A stretch of 64,000 nucleotides of DNA from Actinacidiphila alni (GTDB lineage: Bacteria; Actinomycetota; Actinomycetes; Streptomycetales; Streptomycetaceae), in the NCBI RefSeq assembly GCF_900112845.1, contig NZ_FONG01000003.1:186001-250000 (forward strand), read 5' to 3'. The notes beneath the pieces are model-generated. The model worked only from the letters and a program-made list of their open reading frames with translations. It was not told the origin of the DNA and did not search any database. The position numbers were made by a program, and so were the translations under genes. Numbering within the stretch: position 1 is the stretch's first letter; each line of letters starts with the position of its first letter. Shown piece by piece: positions 1 through 8,634 of this stretch.

Positions 1-1633
<1,633 letters not shown>

Positions 1634-2125
1634 TCAGCCGGCCAGGCTGCCCGACTCCGTCCTGAGCAGGTAGCCGCTCACCGCCGCCACCAGCCGCTCC
1701 ACCGCCGCGTGCGCCTGCGGCCCCTCGGCCACAGGCGCGCCGACGGCTCCGACGGCTCCGACGGTGAACACATTGGGCGCGGTCCCGGACACCGGCACCC
1801 CGGGCCGCGCGCCGGTGGCGACCACCAGGACGTCGTAGCCGAGCGTGGTCCCGTCGCCCAGGCAGACCTCCTGCCGGGCCGGGTCGACGGCACCGATCTC
1901 CGCGCACCGGAAATCGATGCCCGCGCGCAGCCGCCGGTCCTCCGGCGGGAGCAGGGCGTGCGGTCCCATCACCCCGATGGCGACGAGGAGTTCGACCTCC
2001 GGGTCGCGGTGGTCGTCCCTGTCGACCACGACGATCCGGACGTCGTCGTCGAAGTGCCGGCGCAGCCTGTTGGCCGCCAGCGTTCCGGTGCTGCCGTTCC
2101 CCAGGATCACGATGCGTCTGTTCAT
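1634..2125 (-). CDS. Truncated FAD/NAD(P)-dependent oxidoreductase (NDH-2/SQR family N-terminus)
   Basis: Predicted 163-residue protein matching only the N-terminal FAD-binding Rossmann fold of type II NADH dehydrogenases and sulfide:quinone reductases. It starts MNRRIVILGNGSTG (GxGxxG dinucleotide motif, residues 8-13), then has an acidic strand end (VVVDRDD) and the second FAD motif YDVLVVATGARP. Full-length family members are about 380-430 residues; here the frame stops soon after the ATG motif, so the NAD(P) domain and membrane-binding tail are missing. It is either a pseudogene remnant or a stand-alone domain. I chose ATG 2125 because it begins exactly at the conserved first strand; the same frame is open upstream to 2272. 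It lies upstream of the sensor kinase on the same strand. Confidence 0.6.
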   Translation of the reverse strand: MNRRIVILGNGSTGTLAANRLRRHFDDDVRIVVVDRDDHRDPEVELLVAIGVMGPHALLPPEDRRLRAGIDFRCAEIGAVDPARQEVCLGDGTTLGYDVLVVATGARPGVPVSGTAPNVFTVGAVGAVGAPVAEGPQAHAAVERLVAAVSGYLLRTESGSLAG

Positions 2126-2401
2126 GCCTCCACGGTCGCGCCGGAACCGCACCGCCCCCATGGGCCGACCGGCCCACGGCGGCGGGTCCCTCGGGCACAA
2201 CCGCCGACTGCGCACCGGGGCGCGCCACTTGAGACCTCCCGCCGTCGGGCCCGCGACGACCAGGGGCGGCACGGCCGCGGGACCACCGCATCGGCCACTC
2301 AGCTGGGGCGGGTGACGAGCCGGGTTCGCATGCGGGCTCCCGGGAGTGGGGTGGGCCGCCGATCCCAGTGCGTGCGTCGAGAGGCGTTCAAGGAACGGAT
2401 G

Positions 2402-2819
2402 TTACGGGCGTGGCGCGGGCGGCGGCTCGGACGACTCCCGAGCCGACCGGGACGGTGAAGCCGTCCGGATGGCGAGGAGTTCGAGCCGGTCCTCGGACGC
2501 GGTGCCGGGCTCCGCGGTGTAGGTGATCAGCTCGTGCACGGCCCGGCCCGGCCGGGGGAGTTCGAGGGACTGGAAGGTCAGTTCCAGCCGGCCGACGTCG
2601 GGATGCCGGAGCAGCTTGACACCGTCGTGGTGGATCAGCACGTCGTGCGCGGCCCAGTGCCCGCGGAACTCCGGGCTGAGCGTGGACAGTTCGCCGACGA
2701 GTTCGCGCAGCGCCCGGTCGTCGGGCTCGCGCCCCACCTCGGCGCGCAGCAGGGCGGCGGTGGCGGCGCAGGCGGCGTCCCGGTCGACGAAGAAGTCGTG
2801 TGCGCCGCGGTCGAGGAAC
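2402..2819 (-). pseudogene. C-terminal remnant of an XRE-family regulator (MmyB-like ligand domain)
   Basis: Reading from about 2819 down to the stop at 2402, the frame encodes FLDRGAHDFFVDRDAACAA followed by LRELVGELSTLSPEFRGHW and HHDGVKLLRHPDVGRLELTFQSLEL. This is typical of the C-terminal MmyB-like ligand-binding domain of actinobacterial XRE-family helix-turn-helix regulators. The N-terminal HTH and the first part of the ligand domain are missing: homology stops at about 2819, where the divergent aldo-keto reductase begins. A GTG at 2737 could start a 111-residue product, but it would lack DNA binding. I therefore call a pseudogene formed by deletion. Confidence 0.65.
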
Positions 2820-3771
2820 GAGCAAGGCGTTGAACGTACCGTCGGTGGCGCTGGGCACCTGGGCCTGGGGGGACAGCGGCGAGGCGGGCGACGGCTACTT
2901 CGGCAGCCGGCTGACCGAATCCGGGCTGCGCGAGGTGGTCGAGAAGGCGCAGGCGAACGGTTTCACCTTGTGGGACACCGCCGTCGCGTACGGCATGGGC
3001 CGCTCGGAGAGCGTCCTCGCCCGGGCGCTGTCGGGTTTTGACCGCGGCGAATACCAGCTCTCGACGAAATTCACCCCGCAGATCGCGGGCGACGGCGACG
3101 ACCCGGTCGCGGACATGCTGGAGCAGAGCCTCGACCGCCTGCGTACGGATTATGTGGACCTCTTCTGGATCCACAATCCCGCCGACGTGGCACGGTGGAC
3201 GCCGCCCCTGATCCCGCTGCTCAAGAGCGGCACCATCAAGCACGTCGGCGTCTCGAACCACAGCATGGAGGAGATCGCCCTCGCCGACCGGATCCTCGGT
3301 GAGGCCGGCTTCCGCGTGGAGGCGGTCCAGAACCACTTCAGTCTGCTGTACCGGCCCTCCGAGCGCACCGGCATCCTCGACCACTGCCGCGACCACGACG
3401 TGCGCTTCTTCGCGTACATGGTCCTCGAACAAGGAGCACTGACGGGTACGTACAGCCCGGTACATCCCCTCCCGGATGGGAGCAGCCGGGCGGCCGCGTA
3501 CAACCGGATCCTGCCCCAACTGCGCACCCTGACGGACCGCACGGCGGCGATCGGCGACGCCCATGGCGCCTCCACCGCCGACATCGCCACCGCCTGGGCC
3601 CTCGCCAAGGGGACCACCCCGATCATCGGGATCACGAAGGCGTCCCACATCGACGGCCTGATCCGCGCCCGCGACCTCGACCTCGCCGCCGAGGGGATCG
3701 CGGACCTGGAAACACTGGCGGACGCGGCGGACGTCGACACGCGGGGGTGGTGGGAACGGGAAATGCGCTGA
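2800..3771 (+). CDS. Aldo/keto reductase, possibly with altered N-terminus
   Basis: NAD(P)H-dependent aldo/keto reductase of about 323 residues with a TIM-barrel fold. Visible landmarks: VPSVALGTWAWGDSG near the N-terminus, catalytic Asp and Tyr in TLWDTAVAYG (about residues 56-65), Lys in LSTKF, and DYVDLFWIHNP (His). The C-terminal cofactor loop holds GTTPIIGITKASH. The start is uncertain. The first six or so codons from GTG 2800 are simply the antisense of the beheaded MmyB regulator, and recognisable AKR sequence begins at KALNVPS (about 2824). TTG 2830 is an alternative start. The gene may have acquired a new translation start after a deletion. It converges on the TetR gene downstream. 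Confidence 0.85.
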   Translation: MRRGRGTSKALNVPSVALGTWAWGDSGEAGDGYFGSRLTESGLREVVEKAQANGFTLWDTAVAYGMGRSESVLARALSGFDRGEYQLSTKFTPQIAGDGDDPVADMLEQSLDRLRTDYVDLFWIHNPADVARWTPPLIPLLKSGTIKHVGVSNHSMEEIALADRILGEAGFRVEAVQNHFSLLYRPSERTGILDHCRDHDVRFFAYMVLEQGALTGTYSPVHPLPDGSSRAAAYNRILPQLRTLTDRTAAIGDAHGASTADIATAWALAKGTTPIIGITKASHIDGLIRARDLDLAAEGIADLETLADAADVDTRGWWEREMR

Positions 3772-3810
3772 CCGACCCGGCTCGACCGCTGTCGGCGTCC
3801 GGCCGGGGCG

Positions 3811-4440
3811 TCAGGGCCTGGTCGGTGGGGCGCTCACGGCTGCGGTGAGGAAGGTGAGGGCCCAGTGCCGGGCCGCTTCGCCCGGGGTGGGGGAGTCGCA
3901 GCCGGGGGTGGGGTGCTGGTGGACCTGGAGGCGGTCCACCGACGTGACGGCGAGGATTCCGCGCATCCGGAACCACAGCTCCTGCGGGGACAGGCCGGGC
4001 AGCGCGCGGGCGAAGGCGGCGAAGTAGCGGTCGCGGACCGTGTCCTCGGCCGGGCCGGTCCAGCCGCGTGCCGCCTCGGCCGGGTCGCTGAGGATCATCA
4101 CGATCAGCCGGGATCTGCGGGCGCCGCCTTCGTCGCCGCCCGGCAGCGCGTCGAAGAGCGGCCCTGCGAATGCCTCGACCAGCTCGCCGACCGTCGGGTC
4201 GGGCGTGCGGGCGAGGAGTGTGTCGAGGCCGGCGCACTGGGCGGCGTTGATGGGCTCGGTCGCGCGGCGGGCGACGGCGCCCATCAGGTCCGCCTTGGAG
4301 CCGAAGTGGTAGCCGACGGCGGCCAGATTCGCCCCGGCGAGCTTGGTGATCGCGCGGATCGAGGTGCCGCTGTATCCATGCTCGGCGAAGAGCTGCTCGG
4401 CCGCGTCGAGGATCTGGGTGCGGGTGTCCGGGGTCGCCAC
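3811..4440 (-). CDS. TetR/AcrR family transcriptional regulator
   Basis: Predicted 209-residue repressor. The N-terminal TetR HTH is clear: TRTQILDAAEQLFAEHGYSG, then SIRAITKLAGANLAAVGYHF and GSKADLM (residues 6-55). The C-terminal half (about 70-205) resembles the ligand domain of the CecR/YbiH-like group. It is divergent from the ketopantoate-reductase-like gene across an 83-bp gap holding repeated operator-like sequence (4454-4510), so it probably represses itself and that gene. The ligand is unknown. Confidence 0.9.
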   Translation of the reverse strand: MATPDTRTQILDAAEQLFAEHGYSGTSIRAITKLAGANLAAVGYHFGSKADLMGAVARRATEPINAAQCAGLDTLLARTPDPTVGELVEAFAGPLFDALPGGDEGGARRSRLIVMILSDPAEAARGWTGPAEDTVRDRYFAAFARALPGLSPQELWFRMRGILAVTSVDRLQVHQHPTPGCDSPTPGEAARHWALTFLTAAVSAPPTRP

Positions 4441-4453
4441 ACAAGGGACTCTA

Positions 4454-4510
4454 CATATGTTTGAATGAAACGAACGTATGATTCAAGCGAACGTATGAAA
4501 CGAACGCATG
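4454..4510. promoter_or_regulatory. Operator-like repeats between tetR and the apbA-like gene
   Basis: The decamer CGAACGTATG occurs at 4471-4480 and 4488-4497, with a one-base variant (CGAACGCATG) at 4501-4510. An imperfect inverted copy, CATATGTTTG, lies at 4454-4463, so 4454-4480 forms a 10-7-10 dyad. AT-rich repeats like this between divergent tetR and enzyme genes are typical TetR operators. The last copy ends just before the ribosome-binding site of the + strand gene. Confidence 0.6.
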
Positions 4511-4523
4511 GGAGAGGACCGCC

Positions 4524-5483
4524 ATGAAGCTGCTCGTGTACGGGGCCGGGGTGTGCGGCACCCTGATCGCCGCCCGCATGCACGAGGCCGGCCACGACGT
4601 CTCGCTCCTCGCCCGGGGCGAGCGCCTGACCGCCCTGCGGCAGCGGGGAGTGCTGCTCGCCGAGGAGGGCGACCCGGCTGTCCGGCGGATACCCGTACCG
4701 GTGGTCGAGGAGCCGGACGGCGCGTACGACCTCATCGCCGTCATCGTCCGCACCCACCAGGTGGACGAGGTGCTGGAATCACTCGCCGGTGTCCGGGGCG
4801 ACGTGCTGTTCATGCTCAACTGGGCGGCCGGCCCGGCGCCGTTGGGCGCGGTGATCGGCCACGAAAGGGTGCTGCTCGGCTTTCCCGCGACCGGCGGCAC
4901 GATGGACGGCGACGTCGTCCGCTACCGCAAGGCCAATGCCGTCACCCGCCGGGTCGCGATGCCGGTCGGCGAGCCGGACGGCCGCGGCACCCCACGCCTG
5001 GAACGGATCGTGGACGCCTTCCGCGCCGCCGGGATCAACGCCAAGGCCGAGCCGCGGATGGACGCCTGGCTCCGGACGCACGCCGCCTTCGAGGTCCCGC
5101 TCGGCCAGGCGGTCCACACCGCCGGCGGCCCGGCGGCGCTGGCCGAGTCCCCGGACGCGGTCCGCGCCATGCTCCACCTCATGCGCCGGAATCTCGCCGC
5201 CCTGCGAACCCCGCCGGTCCCTCGCGCGTTCGCCGCGCTCCGCGTCCTGCCGACCGTCCTCCTCGTGGCGGTACTCCGCCGCTTCCTCAAGAGCCCGACA
5301 GCCGTCCACAGCGGCCTCAGCAACCGCTCACCGGCGACGACGGCCGAACTCGACCGCCTGTCGGAACAACTCCGTTCCCCCGCGGGAGCCGACGGTCCTG
5401 GTGCGCCCGGGCCGGCGTCCGGTGGCGCTCCGCCCGGGGACCAGGGGGCGGAGCGCCGGGCGGGGCGTCAGCAGTTCTTGTAG
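4524..5483 (+). CDS. Ketopantoate reductase ApbA/PanE-family protein
   Basis: NADP-dependent 2-dehydropantoate reductase superfamily member (319 residues). The N-terminal Rossmann motif is MKLLVYGAGVCGTLIAARM (GxGxxG), followed by LLARGERL. VIVRTHQVDEVLESL matches the family's thiKxxQ-like region in degenerate form: the usual catalytic Lys of PanE is not seen there (RTHQVDE). It is therefore unlikely to be the housekeeping pantothenate enzyme and more likely reduces another keto acid or ketone. Residues 285-319 are a Pro/Gly/Ala-rich tail. The start ATG follows GGAGAGGACCGCC. Expected to be controlled by the divergent TetR. Its 3' end overlaps the convergent lamin-tail gene by 16 bp. Confidence 0.8.
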   Translation: MKLLVYGAGVCGTLIAARMHEAGHDVSLLARGERLTALRQRGVLLAEEGDPAVRRIPVPVVEEPDGAYDLIAVIVRTHQVDEVLESLAGVRGDVLFMLNWAAGPAPLGAVIGHERVLLGFPATGGTMDGDVVRYRKANAVTRRVAMPVGEPDGRGTPRLERIVDAFRAAGINAKAEPRMDAWLRTHAAFEVPLGQAVHTAGGPAALAESPDAVRAMLHLMRRNLAALRTPPVPRAFAALRVLPTVLLVAVLRRFLKSPTAVHSGLSNRSPATTAELDRLSEQLRSPAGADGPGAPGPASGGAPPGDQGAERRAGRQQFL

Positions 5484-5926
5484 TCGACGCGGGTCGAGTT
5501 GTACGAGCAGACGTCCACCTTCGTGCCCGTCGACTTCCGCAGGGTGGCGGTGTCCTTGTCGTTGTTCCACACGTACCAGGACCGGTTCTGGTAGCGGTTC
5601 GCGGCGGTGTTGGTGCCCTTGCCGGTGTGGACGGTCACCGTCTTGTGAGCGCCCAGGGTGTAGGCGCCGAAGGTGTAGCGGTGGTTGGAGGCGTCGGTCA
5701 GTGTCCAGCCCTTCAGGCTCACGCCCTTCGCGGTGGTGTTGGCTATCTGGACGTACTCCGCGTTGAGACTCGCGTTGGATCCGCGGTCGGTGCCGGGGCT
5801 GTCGTAGTAGATCTTCGCCAGGTGCACGGATCCGGTGGCGGCACTGGCGTGGGCCGGCGCGAGAACGACGGCGGTTGCGGCGGCCACCGCGACGGCGGCG
5901 GCAGCGGTCAGACGTGTACGGCTCAT
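5468..5926 (-). CDS. Secreted lamin-tail-domain protein
   Basis: Small exported protein (152 residues). A Sec signal peptide (MSRTRLTAAAAVAVAAA, cleavage near AHASA-AT) is followed by one lamin tail domain: VHLAKIYYDSPGTD, NAEYVQIANTT, GWTLTDASNHRYTFG, then VTVHTGKG and NRSWYVWNNDKDTATL. It ends with a Cys pair (DVCSYN and final KNC) likely to form a disulfide. Lamin-tail domains of actinomycete exoproteins are Ig-like folds found alone or attached to nucleases and other hydrolases; no enzyme domain is present. ATG 5926 is preceded by AAGGGATGCTC, which fixes the start. Confidence 0.85.
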   Translation of the reverse strand: MSRTRLTAAAAVAVAAATAVVLAPAHASAATGSVHLAKIYYDSPGTDRGSNASLNAEYVQIANTTAKGVSLKGWTLTDASNHRYTFGAYTLGAHKTVTVHTGKGTNTAANRYQNRSWYVWNNDKDTATLRKSTGTKVDVCSYNSTRVDYKNC

Positions 5927-6150
5927 GAGCATCCCTTGAACGAGGCCGGGCACCCCCCTTTGTCGGGCCCGGCGGATCCGTATTTCATCAGACAACACGG
6001 CATACTCGTGGGGGTTTTGCGCGACCCGGACAGATCGTCACCACCGCGCGGCGCGCTGTCCGGGTCGGGCAGGGTCCCGGCGCCGAGCCCATTCGGTGGC
6101 GGCCGCGGACCGGCGGTGCCTTTCGGACGGGGCTCAGGTGCCTCGGTGGA

Positions 6151-7149
6151 TCAGCAGGTGCCTTCGTCCTGCCAGACGCCCCACTCTCCGGTGGTGCCGG
6201 GCTCCTCGTTCTGCGTCCACCACTTGGCCTTCCACTTGTGGCTGTTGTGGGCGACCTCGTTGCCGCTCACGTAGACCGTCGAAGCGGTCCACTGTGCCAC
6301 CGTGCAGGTGCCGCCGGGCGGAGTGGTGGGTGGGGTCGTCGGCGGGGTGGTGGGCGGCGTCGTGGGCGGTGTGCCCGGGTCGGTCAGGCCGCCGACCGTC
6401 TGGTCGATCCACTGCCGTACTCCGCCCTTCTCCGTGGTGTCGGCGTAGATCGACGGCGCGGCGCCGCAGTCGGTGTTCTCGGTGCCCCAGCCATTGCCCA
6501 CGCCGACGAGGATCCACTCGCCCTGGTCCGTCTTCTGCAGCATGGGACCGCCCGAGTCGCCGTAGCAGGCTCCCGCATTACCGGGGTTGCCGACGCAGAT
6601 CTCGGTGTCGCCGTGTGTGATCGCCGGGCACTTGGAGTCGTCGACGACGGTCGTGTCGAGTTCCTTCGCCTTGATCGTGGTGTCGCCGCAGCCCACGAGC
6701 GGGCACTCCTGCCCGAACCCGACGATCCGGGTCGCGGTGCCCGCCGCCGGCGATGTCCGCGCGATCGCGACCGGCTGGACATTCGTCACCGGGGTGCTGA
6801 GGTGCAGCAGCGCCACATCGGCGTTCCCGCCGGTGAAGAAGACCCGGCGATCCGTCGCCGTTTCCGCCACCGGAGCGCTCCGGTCGGTGCCGATGGTCAC
6901 GCCCTCGGTGCGCCATGTGCAGTGCGACGCGGTGAGCAGCCAGTCCGGTGCGATCAGAACGACGGTGCAAGCGTTCCAGAATCCGACCGGGTATTCCTGA
7001 GTGGTCTGCTGGCCGCCGACGATCATCGGCGAGTTCGCGTCCGGTGACGGCGCGGGCGCCGCCGTGGCGGCGCCCGACAAGGTCACCAGCCCCGCCGCGG
7101 CGACCAGCACGGCGAGCCACACGGCCACCAGCTTGGAGATTCTCTTCAT
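6151..7149 (-). CDS. Secreted trypsin-like serine protease with C-terminal chitin-binding domain
   Basis: Predicted 332-residue exported S1-family protease. A Sec signal peptide (about residues 1-31) is followed by a short propeptide and the mature start IVGGQQTTQEYPVGF. The catalytic triad is visible: His in LTASHCTW, Asp in NADVALLHL, Ser in ACYGDSGGP. Paired Cys residues suggest disulfides. A PPTT repeat linker (about residues 255-277) leads to a roughly 50-residue C-terminal domain (WTASTVYVSGNEVAHNSHKWKAKWW) of carbohydrate-binding module family 5/12, which usually binds chitin. ATG 7149 follows GAGGAGTGTGC. A dre-like site for DasR lies 185 bp upstream, which fits a chitin-linked role. 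Confidence 0.93.
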   Translation of the reverse strand: MKRISKLVAVWLAVLVAAAGLVTLSGAATAAPAPSPDANSPMIVGGQQTTQEYPVGFWNACTVVLIAPDWLLTASHCTWRTEGVTIGTDRSAPVAETATDRRVFFTGGNADVALLHLSTPVTNVQPVAIARTSPAAGTATRIVGFGQECPLVGCGDTTIKAKELDTTVVDDSKCPAITHGDTEICVGNPGNAGACYGDSGGPMLQKTDQGEWILVGVGNGWGTENTDCGAAPSIYADTTEKGGVRQWIDQTVGGLTDPGTPPTTPPTTPPTTPPTTPPGGTCTVAQWTASTVYVSGNEVAHNSHKWKAKWWTQNEEPGTTGEWGVWQDEGTC

Positions 7150-7534
7150 GCACACTCCTCAGCTCAGAACATTGCATGGGCATGACATGCGGCGGTCTCG
7201 ATGCCCGCCGTGCGTCGGTGGCGCTCCGTGCAGTCGCTTTGCGTCGGTCGTCCAGGGCCTGGCAGGGGGTGCCGTACGGACAGGGAACGACAGAGGGCTG
7301 GTGAAATGGATAACCCCTCGTCAGGTGCGCGTCAATGGTCTGTACCAGACTTAGGACTAGACCAATCCTGCGGCGGGCCGGGCTGTGCGGCGCGCCGCGC
7401 GGCCCAGGTTCGCGGCGCCGACGCCCCGTTGACCACGGTCGGATTCGCGCCGGCGGAGGGTGGAGATCCCGGTCATGGCGTGGCCGACCACCGCAGGCGC
7501 GCGGTGAGAGAGTGCCGTGAAGAGCGCCTCGCGG
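7150..7534. other. Intergenic region upstream of protease gene
   Basis: About 385 bp without a supported gene. It should hold the promoter of the protease (transcribed leftward) and the 3' region of zur. Apart from the dre-like palindrome at 7334-7349 and an inverted TGGTCT / AGACCA pair (7336-7341 and 7359-7364), I see no further structure. Confidence 0.5.
7334..7349. promoter_or_regulatory. dre-like site (DasR operator candidate)
   Basis: AATGGTCTGTACCAGA matches the known streptomycete dre consensus AGTGGTCTAGACCACT at 11 of 16 positions and contains the perfect dyad GTCTG-TAC-CAGAC. DasR is the GlcNAc-responsive GntR repressor of chitin-use genes in Streptomyces. The site lies 185 bp before a protease with a chitin-binding domain. 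The two central mismatches make this tentative. Confidence 0.4.
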
Positions 7535-7957
7535 TCAGCGACCGCGGGCGGACGTCGTGGCGCAGGCCGCGCAGATTCCGAAGATCTCGATGCTGTGCGA
7601 GATGTCGACGAAGCCGTGCTCGGCGGCGACGGACGCCGTCCACTTCTCGACGGCCGGTCCGTCGACCTCGACGGTCCTGCCGCAGTCGCGGCACACCAGA
7701 TGGTGGTGGTGGCCCTTCGAGCAGCGCCGGTACACCGACTCGCCGTCGTCGGCGCGCAATACGTCGAGTTCGCCCGCGGCGGCCATCGACTGCAAGGTTC
7801 GGTAGACGGTGGTCAATCCGACGGAATCGCCGCGGAGTTTGAGAATGTCATGCAGTTCCTGGGCGCTGCGGAACTCCTCGGTCTGCGCCAATGCGGCTTC
7901 CACGGCTGTGCGCTGCCGTGTCGACCGACTCCGGCCCGGCTGTCCTGCGACGTTCAT
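7535..7957 (-). CDS. zur: Fur-family zinc uptake regulator (Zur)
   Basis: Predicted 140-residue Fur-family repressor. The winged HTH (STRQRTAVEAALAQTEEFRSA to GLTTVYRTLQSMAAAGELDVL) is followed by the dimerisation/metal domain: CSKGHHHHLVCRDCGRTVEVD (metal-ligand His run and first CxxC) and a C-terminal CAAC pair, the structural zinc site. Zur binds zinc and represses zinc-import and zinc-sparing genes. It sits 58 bp downstream of an SmtB-like gene, the same order as the known smtB-zur (furB) operon of Mycobacterium tuberculosis. ATG 7957 follows GGAGGAGCTTG. Targets are probably the palindromes at 12767, 12886, 20251, 20280 and 20788. Confidence 0.9.
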   Translation of the reverse strand: MNVAGQPGRSRSTRQRTAVEAALAQTEEFRSAQELHDILKLRGDSVGLTTVYRTLQSMAAAGELDVLRADDGESVYRRCSKGHHHHLVCRDCGRTVEVDGPAVEKWTASVAAEHGFVDISHSIEIFGICAACATTSARGR

Positions 7958-8015
7958 CAAGCTCCTCCGTGCCGTGCGGCCGGTGCGGGCCGCGCCCCGG
8001 GCCTGCGGCTGCCGC

Positions 8016-8315
8016 TCACTCCTGCGTGTGGCGGATCGCGCTCAGCACGATCTCCGCGACATGGTCGTCCGCCAGCGAGTAGGTGATCTCCCTGGCCGTG
8101 CGGTGCGAGACCACGATCCGCGAATTGCGGAGGATCCGAAGGTGCTGGGACACCAGGGGCTGGGTCACGCCCAGCGCTGCGACCAATTCGGAGACCCGGC
8201 GGTCCCCGTCGGCCAGTTCCCTGACGATGCCCATGCGTACCGGTGAGGCAAGTGCCCGCAGTAGTTCTGTGGCGGCTTGCAGATCAGGTGCCGGGGCGTC
8301 GTCCCGGGAGATCAT
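8016..8315 (-). CDS. smtB: ArsR/SmtB-family metal-sensing repressor
   Basis: A 99-residue winged-helix repressor: LRALASPVRMGIVRELADGD, then SELVAALGVTQPLVSQHLRILRNSRIV. The C-terminal helix reads DDHVAEIVLSAIRHTQE. This gives Asp-x-His-(10)-His-x2-Glu, the alpha-5 zinc-site spacing of cyanobacterial SmtB (D104, H106, H117, E120). It is therefore most likely zinc-responsive, releasing DNA when zinc is high. First gene of a two-gene operon with zur. The start ATG 8315 is close to a likely promoter whose -10 region overlaps a dyad (8335-8351). Confidence 0.88.
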   Translation of the reverse strand: MISRDDAPAPDLQAATELLRALASPVRMGIVRELADGDRRVSELVAALGVTQPLVSQHLRILRNSRIVVSHRTAREITYSLADDHVAEIVLSAIRHTQE

Positions 8316-8334
8316 CACATGCAGACCGTACCAT

Positions 8335-8351
8335 ATGAGAATCAATCTCAT
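8335..8351. promoter_or_regulatory. SmtB-type operator upstream of smtB-zur
   Basis: ATGAGA-ATCAA-TCTCAT is a perfect 6-5-6 inverted repeat, resembling ArsR/SmtB operators. It overlaps the likely leftward -10 element (TATGGT on the minus strand) just upstream of smtB. A second half-site with the same flank, CATATGAGAAT, lies at 8442-8452. Autoregulation by SmtB is inferred. Confidence 0.65.
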
Positions 8352-8634
8352 CTGGCTGTCGGTCGGCGTCGGCCCTCCGCCCCCTTCCGTTCCGCGGCTC
8401 CGCGCGCCGGAGATCGCCCGTGTCTGGAATTCCCGGATTGCCATATGAGAATATAGTGACCTCTGCATGTATGATCTTCCGGCGGGGCTGGTCGTCTTCT
8501 CTGCGCGGACGGCCGGCGGAGCTCCCCTTGGGAAGGTTGCTCACCCGTCCGTGGGGCGGCCGGGGTTGGTGACCGAGGCCGCTCCACGGTTGACCCCGGG
8601 GGAGTCCGTGGCAGATGCCGGCCGTGCGTGCCGT

